Assembly: GCA_050748045.1 (NCBI GenBank)
Contig: JBOGIW010000612.1
Coordinates: forward strand, 1-64,000
Direction of reading: 5' to 3'
Source: CAVYVZ01 sp050748045
Lineage (GTDB): Bacteria > Acidobacteriota > Vicinamibacteria > Vicinamibacterales > UBA2999
DNA length: 64,000 nucleotides
Shown here: piece after piece, positions 44,343 through 52,931 of the stretch
Layout of the letters: each line of letters opens with the position of its first letter
Position numbering within the stretch: position 1 is the first letter of the stretch
Program-made: the position numbers and the translations under genes
Notes under the pieces: generated by a model
What the model was told of the DNA's origin: nothing
Databases searched by the model: none
What the model saw: the letters and a program-made list of their open reading frames with translations, nothing else

Positions 44343-47206
44343 CACCGGCGGCACGCTGCAGTTGCGGCGGCCACGATTGGCCGCGCGCGATCGGCGACCA
44401 CGCACGGCGGCAGCCGCAGCGGACGGCGGTCGTCTGGACGGGCGGGCGCCTCACCTACGGCCAGCTCGTCACGTTGAGCGGCGCGCTCGCCCATCACCTG
44501 CGCGACGTGACGCCGTCGCGGCCGGCGCGCATCGGCGTCTGCCTCGATCGTTCGTGGCGAGCCGTCGTGGCGGTGCTCGGCATCCTCGAAGCGGAATGCA
44601 TTTACGTGCCGCTCGACGCGAGTCACCCCCTCGAACGCCTCCAGGCCGTCATCGAGGACGCACAGCTCGACGCGCTCCTCGTCGAGCGGCCGACCGCCAG
44701 CCTCATCCCCGATTCTGCGCGCCCGATTGCGTGCGTGATCGACGATCTCCTCGCGCCTGCGCCCGCCGCCGGGTCAGGCACGGAACCGGCGGTCTGCCGC
44801 TGCCGCGAGCTGGCGTACATCATGTACACCTCGGGAACGACCGGCACGCCGAAGGGCGTGATGATCGAGCGCCGCAATCTCGCCGCGTGCTTGGCCGCGA
44901 GCCAGGAGCGATTCGAGTGGCGGCGGTCCGACAAGCTGGCAGCGGTGGCGCCGTGGGCCTTCGATATCTCCCTCTTCGAGATCCTCAACCCGCTCGTCGC
45001 TGGCGGATCCGTCTGGATCGTCGGCAAGGTGGAAATACTGAATGCACGGGCGCTGACCGACGTGCTCGCCCGCTGCACGATGTTCCATGCCGTGCCGGCG
45101 CTCATGCAGGGCCTGGTCGGACACCTGAGGAACACCACCACGTCCCTGCCGTCGCTCGCAACCGTCTTCGTGGGCGGCGACCGCGTGCCGCCGGATCTGC
45201 TGGCGTCGCTGCGCGACGTGTTTCCGCACGCGCAGGTCCACGTCCTCTACGGGCCGACCGAAGCGACGATCATCAGCACCTCCCATCGCGTGTCCGCAGA
45301 CCTGCGTGCCGACGCGATCATCGGCTCCGCTCTCCCCGGCTCGATCGTCAAGGTCGTCCCGCTGGAACCGTCGGGCACGAGCGGAGAGATCTGGATTGGC
45401 GGCGAGGGCGTAGGCCGCGGCTATTGGCGGCGCGACGATCTCACGCAGGCGCAATTCGTCAAGCGCGACGGCGATCGCTACTATCGCACCGGCGACCTCG
45501 CGCGCGTGCAGCCGGACGGGAACCTGGTCTTCCTCGGGCGCCTCGACCGGCAGGTCAAGATTCGCGGACAGCGCATCGAGCCCGCCGAGATCGAGATTGC
45601 GCTTCGTCGCCATCCCGGCGTGCTCGACGCCGCGGTGGCACCGCGCGTGAACAGCAACGGCGACACCACGCTGGCCGCCTGGGTGGTGCCGGTCGCAGGC
45701 GACAGTCGCACGCACATGTGGCCGTCCGTGGGCGAATACCCCCTTTACGACGAGCTCATCTATCGCGGCCTGACGAGCGATGAGGAACGAAATCGCGCCT
45801 ACCTCCACGCGCTGACGTGCACAGCGCCCGGTCGAGTCGTCGTAGACGTCGGCACCGGCGCCGACGCGATTCTGGCGCGAATGGCGGCGCAAGCGGGCGC
45901 CCGCCGTGTCTACGCGATCGAAGCCCGTGAAGACGCCTTTCGAGCCGCTGTCGCGTGCGTCGCCAACGCTGGCATGTCCGATCGAATCCAGGTGATCAAG
46001 GGCGACGCCCGCCAGGTCGCGTTGCCCGAACAACCCGAGGTATGTGTCTCCGAAATATTCGAGTCGATCGGGGGCGCGGAAGGTGCCGGGATGATTCTCT
46101 CCGCCGTCCGCCGACAGCTCTGCGGTGCGCGCGTCATGGTGCCGTGGCAGGTGACGACGATGGTCGCCGCGGTGTCGATCCCGGACTCGTCGAGGAAGGC
46201 GCCGCGCTTCGATCCCGTCGCCGCGTACTACGTCGAGAAGGCGTTCGCCGCATTCGGCCGCCCGTTCGACATTCGTCTCTGTGTGCGCGGGGCGTCGCGC
46301 GAGTGGCTGCTCTCGGGCGAAGACGTCTTCGAGCGCCTCGATCTCGACGATCCCGGGACGACGCGGTCGGACCGGCGGGCACATCTCCGCATCCAGCGCA
46401 AGGGAACGGTGGACGGATTTCTGCTCTGGCTCCGGCTCACGATGCCGGACGGTCGTGTCCTCGATACGCTCGACACGGCGACCTCGTGGTTTCCGGCGTT
46501 CGTACCGGCATTCGACGGAGCCGCGGTTGAACCAGGCGACGAGTTGATCGCCGATTGCGTGTCGCGCCTCTCGGCGGACGGCGTGCATCCGGACTATGCT
46601 CTGCGCGGAACGCTCACGCGCCCCGGCCGCCGCCACCTTGGTTTCGACTGCGACCTGGCGTACCGGCCGCAACACTTCCGCCGCGACCTGTTCTACCAGC
46701 AGCTGTTCCACGACTCGGGCGTGCCGGCGCGAGGACTGACGATCGACGCGAGCGAGATCAGGCGGCACGCCGCCAGCCTGCTGCCGGCCCACATGATTCC
46801 CTCCACGGTCACCCTCGTCGAACGCCTTCCGCTGACGCCGAACGGGAAGCTCGATTACGCGGCGTTGCCCGAGCCGACGGTCGCGCGATCGCCGGCGCTC
46901 AGCGGCTACGCGCCTCCCACCGACGAACGTGAGCGACGCATGGTCGGCATCTGGGAACAGGTTCTCGACGCATCCCCCATCGGCGTGCGCGACAGCTTCT
47001 TCGATCTCGGCGGCGACTCACTCACGGCGTTGCGGCTGATCGAGCGTGTCCGGCACGAACTCGATGTCGACATTCCGCTCGCCAGTCTGTACCGCGATCA
47101 GACCGTCGAGCGCCTGGTGCAATCGCTCGCCGGCCGCCCGCCGGACAGGGCGGATCGCGCGCGCGCACGGCTCGCGCGGCTCACGCCGTGCGACGTACAC
47201 CTGTGA
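44339..47206 (+). CDS. Stand-alone NRPS A[methyltransferase]-T protein
   Basis: A 955-residue protein without a condensation domain, so a loading module or in-trans aminoacyl carrier. The A domain has YTSGTTGTPKG near 162, pocket residues D-I-F-H-F-G-L-I-I (substrate not assigned) and YGPTEATI near 304. Between late A motifs a class I SAM methyltransferase is inserted: SVGEYPLYDELIYRGLTSDE, SAM-binding VVVDVGTGADAIL near 500, YAIEA, VCVSEIFESIGG. It resembles protein-arginine-methyltransferase-like domains seen in cyanobacterial assembly lines. NGKLDY near 834 ends the A domain, and the T Ser is in LGGDSLTAL near 891. It overlaps the dioxygenase gene, suggesting that the loaded residue is an aromatic made by its neighbours. 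Confidence 0.92.
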   Translation: MTPAARCSCGGHDWPRAIGDHARRQPQRTAVVWTGGRLTYGQLVTLSGALAHHLRDVTPSRPARIGVCLDRSWRAVVAVLGILEAECIYVPLDASHPLERLQAVIEDAQLDALLVERPTASLIPDSARPIACVIDDLLAPAPAAGSGTEPAVCRCRELAYIMYTSGTTGTPKGVMIERRNLAACLAASQERFEWRRSDKLAAVAPWAFDISLFEILNPLVAGGSVWIVGKVEILNARALTDVLARCTMFHAVPALMQGLVGHLRNTTTSLPSLATVFVGGDRVPPDLLASLRDVFPHAQVHVLYGPTEATIISTSHRVSADLRADAIIGSALPGSIVKVVPLEPSGTSGEIWIGGEGVGRGYWRRDDLTQAQFVKRDGDRYYRTGDLARVQPDGNLVFLGRLDRQVKIRGQRIEPAEIEIALRRHPGVLDAAVAPRVNSNGDTTLAAWVVPVAGDSRTHMWPSVGEYPLYDELIYRGLTSDEERNRAYLHALTCTAPGRVVVDVGTGADAILARMAAQAGARRVYAIEAREDAFRAAVACVANAGMSDRIQVIKGDARQVALPEQPEVCVSEIFESIGGAEGAGMILSAVRRQLCGARVMVPWQVTTMVAAVSIPDSSRKAPRFDPVAAYYVEKAFAAFGRPFDIRLCVRGASREWLLSGEDVFERLDLDDPGTTRSDRRAHLRIQRKGTVDGFLLWLRLTMPDGRVLDTLDTATSWFPAFVPAFDGAAVEPGDELIADCVSRLSADGVHPDYALRGTLTRPGRRHLGFDCDLAYRPQHFRRDLFYQQLFHDSGVPARGLTIDASEIRRHAASLLPAHMIPSTVTLVERLPLTPNGKLDYAALPEPTVARSPALSGYAPPTDERERRMVGIWEQVLDASPIGVRDSFFDLGGDSLTALRLIERVRHELDVDIPLASLYRDQTVERLVQSLAGRPPDRADRARARLARLTPCDVHL

Positions 47207-47219
47207 GCCGGAGACTGTC

Positions 47220-48542
47220 ATGAGCCGCTCCCGACACGTCGAGCTCAAGGCGTGTTTCTCCGATCCGTTGCTCGACGTGATGACCTTCCTGAACGAAGTC
47301 GTGTCCGAATATCCATCGGCCATTTCGTTCGCCCCCGGCCGTCCGCTCGACTCGTCGTTCCAGATCGAGGAATCGCTTCCGGCAATCGCCGCGTTCGTGA
47401 CCGCATCCGCCGCGCGTCGCGGCGTCGCGGCCGGCACCGTCTGGCAGGAGCTCGCGCAATACGGCCGCACCAATGGGATCATCCACGAGCTCATCGCCAC
47501 GCATCTGGCAACGGACGAGGGGATCGTCGCGGATCCAGCGTCGATCGTGGTCACGGTCGGCGCGCAGGAAGCGATGGCCATCGCCCTCGCCGGTCTGTTC
47601 GAGCCGCGTGAGGACGTGCTGCTCGTCAGCGATCCGACGTATATCGGGATCACCGGCCTCGCACGCATTCTCGGGATACGCGTCGCGCCGGTGCCATCCG
47701 GCGATCGCGGTCTGGACGCCGGCGTCGTAGAGCAGGCGATCGCGCGGGCGTCGCGCGAAGGGCGCGTTCGTGCCCTGTACGACATCCCCGATTTCAACAA
47801 CCCGCTCGGAACCAGTCTGCCCTTCGAAGATCGATTGCGGCTGCTGGACGTGTGCACCCGTCACGGCGTGCTCGTGATCGAGGACAATCCCTACGGGATG
47901 TTCGCCTACGACAACCAGCGCCTGCCCACTCTCAAGGCGCTCGATCGGGATGGCGTCGTCTTGTACATCGGCAGTTTCGCCAAAACGCTGTTTCCGGGTC
48001 TCCGCCTCGGGTATCTCGTGACGGACCAGCGCACCGCGTGCGGCGAGCCGCTGGCCGCCGCGCTCTCGCGCGTGAAGAGCCTCATCAGCGTGAACACCTC
48101 GCCGATCGTGCAGGCAATCGCCGGTGGGATGCTCCTGAGAAGCGGCGGGTCCCTCGAACCGATCGTGGCGCCGAAGCGGAACGCGTACCGTGCCCGTCGA
48201 GACGCGATGCTCGCGGCGCTGGACCGGCACTTCGGCGGCGGTCCGGTCTCGTGGAGCTCGCCGCAGGGAGGGTTCTTCCTCACGATGACGCTGCCGTTCG
48301 AGTTCGGGCCCGTCGAGCTCCGGCAATGCGCCGCCGACTACGGCGTCATCGTGGCGCCGATGCGCTTCTTCGGCCTGACCGCGACACGGACCACGCAGAT
48401 CCGCCTGTCGTTCAGCTACGTCGATCCTGAACGGATCGCCGTAGGTGTCCAGCGTCTGGCTCGTTTCGTTCACGATCGTCTGGGAGCAGCCCCGGATGCG
48501 TCGTTGTGCGCATGGTCCAACGCATGTAAACTCGCCCGTTGA
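47220..48542 (+). CDS. PLP aminotransferase, HpgT/aminoadipate-aminotransferase-like
   Basis: Fold-type I aminotransferase of 440 residues without a regulatory DNA-binding domain. Visible motifs are QYGRTNGIIHELIATHL, VTVGAQEAMAIAL, YDIPDFNNPLGTSL, VIEDNPYGMF, the PLP-lysine segment YIGSFAKTLFPGLRLGYLV and the late FGLTATRTTQIRLSFSYV. It is closest in style to the HpgT-like enzymes that make aryl-glycines and to 2-aminoadipate aminotransferases. Its place one gene after the HPPD/hydroxymandelate-synthase homologue supports aromatic non-protein amino-acid supply. The hydroxymandelate oxidase that an Hpg route would need is not in the window. Start ATG at 47220 follows the A-MT-T stop by 13 bases. 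Confidence 0.9.
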   Translation: MSRSRHVELKACFSDPLLDVMTFLNEVVSEYPSAISFAPGRPLDSSFQIEESLPAIAAFVTASAARRGVAAGTVWQELAQYGRTNGIIHELIATHLATDEGIVADPASIVVTVGAQEAMAIALAGLFEPREDVLLVSDPTYIGITGLARILGIRVAPVPSGDRGLDAGVVEQAIARASREGRVRALYDIPDFNNPLGTSLPFEDRLRLLDVCTRHGVLVIEDNPYGMFAYDNQRLPTLKALDRDGVVLYIGSFAKTLFPGLRLGYLVTDQRTACGEPLAAALSRVKSLISVNTSPIVQAIAGGMLLRSGGSLEPIVAPKRNAYRARRDAMLAALDRHFGGGPVSWSSPQGGFFLTMTLPFEFGPVELRQCAADYGVIVAPMRFFGLTATRTTQIRLSFSYVDPERIAVGVQRLARFVHDRLGAAPDASLCAWSNACKLAR

Positions 48543-48547
48543 TCCCG

Positions 48548-49894
48548 ATGCCCCGACGCATGCCCGGCCGATGGCTGCTCGGTCCCGTCCTGATCGCGCT
48601 GCTCGTGGTCGGGCCTGCCGCCCGGCGTGGGCGCCCGCTGACGATTACCCACGCCACGGTCGTCGACATGGTGACCGGACGCACGACCCCCGACAGCACA
48701 GTGGTGGTACGAGACGGGGTCATCGTGTCGGTGGGGACGCGCACGGCGCCGCCGGCGGGCGCGCACGTCGTCGACGCCGCGGGCGGCTTTCTGATTCCAG
48801 GCCTCTGGGACATGCACGCGCATCACGAGGCCACTGGTGAGACCTCCCTCGGCCTGTACGTCGCCAACGGCGTCACCGGTACGCGCGACATGGGATCGGA
48901 TCTCGATGCGGTGCTTCGGCTGCGGGCGATGACCGCGGCCGGTACCCTCCTTGGTCCGCGCATCGTCGCCGCCGGGCCGATTCTCGACGATGCGCCGGAC
49001 GACTGGCCGTATCGGCTGCGGGTGCGCACGGCCGACGAAGCGCGGCGCGCCGTTCGCATGCTGAAGACGCGAGGCGTCGATTTCGTCAAAGTGCACGACC
49101 GTACGCCGCGCGAGGCATATCTCGCAATCGTCGAGGAGGCCAGCCAGCACAGCCTGCCCGTGGTCGGGCACGTGCCGCGCGGGATTACGCTCGAGGACGC
49201 CGTGCAGGCAGGGCAACGCAGCATCGAGCACCTCGCGGGGTTCCGCGTCGTGCGCCAATGTTCGGGCGGCGAGACGTATCGTCGAGAGGCGTGCGCGCCG
49301 TTCTTCGCGTGGCTCGCCACACGCGCGGTCTGGCAGACGCCGACGTTGGCATCGTGGCGCAGCCTGATGACCATCGGCACCGCACAATCGGATGCGGAGA
49401 AAGACCACGTCGAGTACGCCAGCCCTTCACTGCGGGAAGGATGGGCGCTGAATCAGCGCGTGTCCAACTCCAGCGCCGAACAAGCGCGCCAGCTCGTGGC
49501 ATCCTCCGACAATGCCGCGATTGCAGTGAGCGATATGCAGAGGGCGGGTGTCGGCATTCTTGCCGGCTGCGACGGGCTCGTTCCGGGCTTCTGCGTTCAC
49601 GACGAGCTCGAGGTGATGGTTCGGGGCGGCATGTCACCGCTCGCGGCGCTGCAGACCGCGACGATCAACCCGGCGCGGTTTCTCGCTCTCGAGCGGACGC
49701 TGGGCGCGGTAGCGGAGGGCAAGGCCGCCGACCTCCTCTTGCTGCAGGCGAACCCGCTCGAGGACATCGCCAACGTCAGGAAGATCGAGGGCGTTGTCGT
49801 GGCTGGGCGCTGGCTCGATCGGCAGCAACTCGACGCCCTGCTCGCCGACATCAAGCGCCGGTTCAACCCGGCATCGCTCGCGCCCGCGAACTAG
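48548..49894 (+). CDS. Exported metal-dependent amidohydrolase
   Basis: Amidohydrolase-superfamily protein of 448 residues. Metal-binding motifs appear in order: DMHAHHEA (HxH), VDFVKVHD (the bridging Lys position), PVVGHVP (His), SIEHLAG (His) and ILAGCDGL (Asp). The N-terminus (RWLLGPVLIALLVVGPAA) is a likely signal peptide, so it acts outside the cytoplasm. Relatives cleave Xaa-Pro dipeptides or cyclic amides. A TTG at 48539 overlapping the aminotransferase stop is an alternative start. As the last gene of the NRPS operon it may process or inactivate the released product, possibly for self-protection; this is inference. Confidence 0.85.
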   Translation: MPRRMPGRWLLGPVLIALLVVGPAARRGRPLTITHATVVDMVTGRTTPDSTVVVRDGVIVSVGTRTAPPAGAHVVDAAGGFLIPGLWDMHAHHEATGETSLGLYVANGVTGTRDMGSDLDAVLRLRAMTAAGTLLGPRIVAAGPILDDAPDDWPYRLRVRTADEARRAVRMLKTRGVDFVKVHDRTPREAYLAIVEEASQHSLPVVGHVPRGITLEDAVQAGQRSIEHLAGFRVVRQCSGGETYRREACAPFFAWLATRAVWQTPTLASWRSLMTIGTAQSDAEKDHVEYASPSLREGWALNQRVSNSSAEQARQLVASSDNAAIAVSDMQRAGVGILAGCDGLVPGFCVHDELEVMVRGGMSPLAALQTATINPARFLALERTLGAVAEGKAADLLLLQANPLEDIANVRKIEGVVVAGRWLDRQQLDALLADIKRRFNPASLAPAN

Positions 49895-49947
49895 ATCTCC
49901 TTTCGTCCGGACAGCCGATGGCGGCCTGGCCCGCAACCGGCTACGCT
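49891..49947 (+). promoter_or_regulatory. Shared promoter-like element, copy 4 (LanB/PKS operon)
   Basis: CTAGATC at 49891-49897 (its TAG is the stop codon of the amidohydrolase), GATGGCG at 49917-49923 after 19 bases, TACGCT at 49942-49947 after 18 bases, with TTTCGT in the first spacer. The next gene starts about 85 bases downstream. Confidence 0.6.
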
Positions 49948-50031
49948 TCTCGACCACGGCGGATTCTTCCGCCGGGCCTTCCTCGAGCTTCCGACATGTC
50001 TGGCGGAAGCCCGTTCATCGAAGGTGAGCCG

Positions 50032-50337
50032 ATGCTTGATTGGGAAATGCTGATGCTGCTCGATGAGCGGGAGGACGAAGACGAGGCGACGCGATACGAA
50101 CGCCGCGCGTTCCGGCAGGAGCTGCAGTGGAGCGTGTCGCCGCTCGTTTTCGCGGCCATCCTTCTCGCCCACGGCGGCGCCGCGCTTGCCCGCCTGCTCT
50201 CGTCGCGAGCGCGGCGCGTGTGGACGGCCGTCCGAGGATCCGCGCGTCGGCGCTCCTTCGCCGCCGACACGAGCCCGTCACGAGAGCCGCTCGCACACGT
50301 CCACGCCGATGTGAGCTCCCCGATCGGCCGGCTCTGA
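50032..50337 (+). CDS. Small acidic/membrane protein of unknown function
   Basis: A 101-residue protein beginning MLDWEMLMLLDEREDED, followed by a charged helix, a single hydrophobic segment (VSPLVFAAILLAHGGAALARLL, about residues 37-58) and a basic tail. The ATG at 50032 is preceded by GAAGGTGAG; an in-frame ATG at 49996 is less well placed. No known family. The N-terminal LDWEMLMLL recalls the LDWSQMLLP tail of the small Gly-Gly peptide at 26385. It is the first gene of the operon with the LanB-like dehydratase, so it could be a substrate, scaffold peptide or membrane anchor. Confidence 0.6.
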   Translation: MLDWEMLMLLDEREDEDEATRYERRAFRQELQWSVSPLVFAAILLAHGGAALARLLSSRARRVWTAVRGSARRRSFAADTSPSREPLAHVHADVSSPIGRL

Positions 50338-50366
50338 TTCTCGCGCTGACCTTCCGAGGCCGAGCG

Positions 50367-52931
50367 ATGGCTGTTGATCGCGCAGCGTTCGTCGCCGATG
50401 CGCCACTCGACGCGGCACGCGAGCGGACCACCTCCGCGCCGCTGCACGTGTGGGAACACGAACGGCCGCTGCCGGGCGGCGACTGGGTCATCTGGCGTCC
50501 GACGGTCCTTCGCGGCACCGGCTTCCCGGTGTCGACCATGGCCGGTCTGGCGGGGATGCAAGCGCCATCGGCCGCGGACGAGTACTCCGACACTCGGGCC
50601 GACGTGATCCGTTTGCGCCGGCTCGCACTTGCGCAGATCGGCCAGGATCTGCGGGCGTGTCCTCCGAGCGCCCGCGCCGCGCTCCGTGCCAGGCGGCGTC
50701 GTATTCGTCAGGGGAGAATCGCGCGCGACGCCACGACTCACATCGAACGGGCGCTGGCATCCGCGACGGAGGCGCGCGTCGCGGCGCACGCTCGGTTGAT
50801 GGAGGTGTACCGGGCGGAGACGCAGCTCATCGACGCGCGTCTTGCCGGGATCCTGGCCGACCCCCGCTTTCGCGAAGCAGTGCGGTGGCAAAATCCGCGC
50901 GCGCTCTCGCTGATCGATCGCAGGTTTCAAGCGCCGGCAGGCGCACGCGCCGACCGTCGCGCCGCAGGCGATCTCGTCGCGATGCTCATTCAGCGCTACG
51001 CGCTCAAGAACGACAGCATCGGGTTCTTTGGACCGGTGGGGTGGGGCTCCCTTTCCGAGCAGGAGATGACGGTCGACATCTCGCCGGGTGCCGGCTTGCT
51101 CGCCCGCCGCGCGGTGTACTTCGAAGGGTGGTGCATCGACGCGCTCGCCGACGCGCTCGACGCGCATCCATCGGTCAGGTGCTGGACCGCGCCCCGTCTC
51201 GCCGGCGGCGTCTGGCAGGGAGAGAACGGCGTCGTGCACGTGCCTCTGGTTGGGCAGGTGGCCGTATCGGAAGGCGAGCGCCGTGTCCTGGCGTTGTGCG
51301 ACGGGGAGCGCTCCGCGCGGGAGATCGCCGACGTCGTGCTCCGCCACCCTGAATCGGATCTGCGTTCCGAGGACGACGTGTTTGCCGCGCTTCGTGCTCT
51401 CGTCGACAGACGGGTGCTCGTCTGGAGACTGGACGTCGCTCCTCAACTTCATCCCGACCACGAGCTCCGCAGGCGTCTCCATCGCATCGGCGATCCCCGG
51501 TTGCGCCAGGAGTGCTTCGCCGCGCTCGACGCGCTGGTCGAAGCGCGCGACGCGGTTGCGCGCGCCTCAGGCGATCCCGACGCACTCGACGAGAGGCTCA
51601 CCGCGCTGAACACGACGTTTACGGGTCTCACAGGTCGCGCGCCGACGCGCCGCGTCGGACAGATGTATGCCGGCCGCACGCTGGTATACGAAGACTGCCG
51701 CCGTGCCGGCCGGGTCACCCTCGGCGCTGCATTCCTCGCGCGGCTCGGTCCGCCTCTCACGCTTGTCCTCGAGAGCGCCCGATGGGTGGCGGCGGAGCTC
51801 GCACGTGGATTCCGGGTGCAGATGCGGCAGTGTTATGCCGCGCTCGCGCGTGAACGGCGGGATGCGGTCGACGCGCACGAGTTCTATACACGAGTCACGC
51901 AGATCCCGCTCGACGAACGGATGGCGCGCATTCGCGACGTGGAACGGCGATTCCGTGAGCGGTGGCAGTTCGCGCTCGGCGTGGACGGAGAGCCGCGCCG
52001 AGTGAGCCGATCGGTGGACCAGATCGCGCTCCGCGCCCGCGAGGCCTTCCTCTCGCGCTCGCCGCTATGGAGCAGGGTGAGGTTCCTCAGTCCGGACGTG
52101 CTGGTGGCCGCCGATGGCCCGGAAGCATTCCGCCGTGGCGACTTTCACTGCGTGCTCGGCGAGATCCACAGCGGCAACGGACTCCTCTGGTCCGCGCTGG
52201 CTTCGCAGCATCCCGATCCGCAGGAGCTCGCGGACGCGGTCGAGCGCGATGCGCGCGACGTCACGCCTATCGTGACCCAGGTCCTCAAGAGCGACTGGTC
52301 GGCCCGGCTGAACGTCGCGGCGCGTCCCCCGTGCGGCTGGCGGTACGAGTTTCACGACGATCGACCGAGCCAGCCCGGTTGCCGACCGATGCCGGCGGCA
52401 ATGCTCGTTCCATCGGATGACGGCCTCACGGTGACGATGCGGACGCGCGACGGCAACCACGAGTTCGACGCGATCGAGTTGTTCGGTCTGCCGCTGTGCT
52501 GGGAGGTGGACAGCGTCCTCAAGCAATACCTCCCGGACGCACCTCACGTGCCCCGCGTGACGATCGGCGCCTTGACTATCGCGCGCGAGCGTTGGTGCGC
52601 CACCCGCGACGAGCTGCCGTTCGTCACCGAGCCCGACCGTGCGGCGCGCTTCGCTGCGCTGCGCGCGTGGGCGCGCGGCCTCGGGCTCCCGCGACGCGTG
52701 TTCTACAAGTTCCCGCGCGAGCGCAAGCCGTGTTATCTGGACTTCGACAGCCCGCTGTACAGCGATCTCTTCCTGAAAGGCGTGCGCAGCCTCGAAGAGG
52801 GCATCGCGGTTCGCCTCGACGAGATGTTCCCGGGAATCGCCGAGACATGGCTCGCAGACGGCACCGGCGACCGGTACACCAGCGAGTTCCGGTTCGCCAC
52901 TCGACTGGCGAGTCCCGGGTGCCTGGCATGA
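50367..52931 (+). CDS. LanB-like dehydratase (lantibiotic dehydratase, N-domain family)
   Basis: An 854-residue protein of the lantibiotic-dehydratase superfamily, which includes tRNA-Glu-dependent dehydratases and the PEARL enzymes that add amino acids from tRNA to peptides. Visible marks are VIWRPTVLRGTGFPV near the start, QRYALKNDSIGFFGPVGWG near 220 (replacing the usual R-x-TPFGLF segment), YEDCRRAGRVTLGAAFLARL and the C-terminal RYTSEFRFAT. No separate elimination-domain protein is encoded nearby. Its stop overlaps the start of an unusual A-T protein, implying that the two act together. Whether it dehydrates, glutamylates or uses a carrier-bound amino acid is open. Confidence 0.85.
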   Translation: MAVDRAAFVADAPLDAARERTTSAPLHVWEHERPLPGGDWVIWRPTVLRGTGFPVSTMAGLAGMQAPSAADEYSDTRADVIRLRRLALAQIGQDLRACPPSARAALRARRRRIRQGRIARDATTHIERALASATEARVAAHARLMEVYRAETQLIDARLAGILADPRFREAVRWQNPRALSLIDRRFQAPAGARADRRAAGDLVAMLIQRYALKNDSIGFFGPVGWGSLSEQEMTVDISPGAGLLARRAVYFEGWCIDALADALDAHPSVRCWTAPRLAGGVWQGENGVVHVPLVGQVAVSEGERRVLALCDGERSAREIADVVLRHPESDLRSEDDVFAALRALVDRRVLVWRLDVAPQLHPDHELRRRLHRIGDPRLRQECFAALDALVEARDAVARASGDPDALDERLTALNTTFTGLTGRAPTRRVGQMYAGRTLVYEDCRRAGRVTLGAAFLARLGPPLTLVLESARWVAAELARGFRVQMRQCYAALARERRDAVDAHEFYTRVTQIPLDERMARIRDVERRFRERWQFALGVDGEPRRVSRSVDQIALRAREAFLSRSPLWSRVRFLSPDVLVAADGPEAFRRGDFHCVLGEIHSGNGLLWSALASQHPDPQELADAVERDARDVTPIVTQVLKSDWSARLNVAARPPCGWRYEFHDDRPSQPGCRPMPAAMLVPSDDGLTVTMRTRDGNHEFDAIELFGLPLCWEVDSVLKQYLPDAPHVPRVTIGALTIARERWCATRDELPFVTEPDRAARFAALRAWARGLGLPRRVFYKFPRERKPCYLDFDSPLYSDLFLKGVRSLEEGIAVRLDEMFPGIAETWLADGTGDRYTSEFRFATRLASPGCLA

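Noticed and set aside
14156..50012. GGCGGAAGCC motif seen near 14156, 26675 and 49999 as a separate regulatory site
   Set aside because: The positions relative to starts vary (about 15-40 bases) and the motif is short and GC-rich. It may be part of the conserved leaders, but alone it is not convincing.
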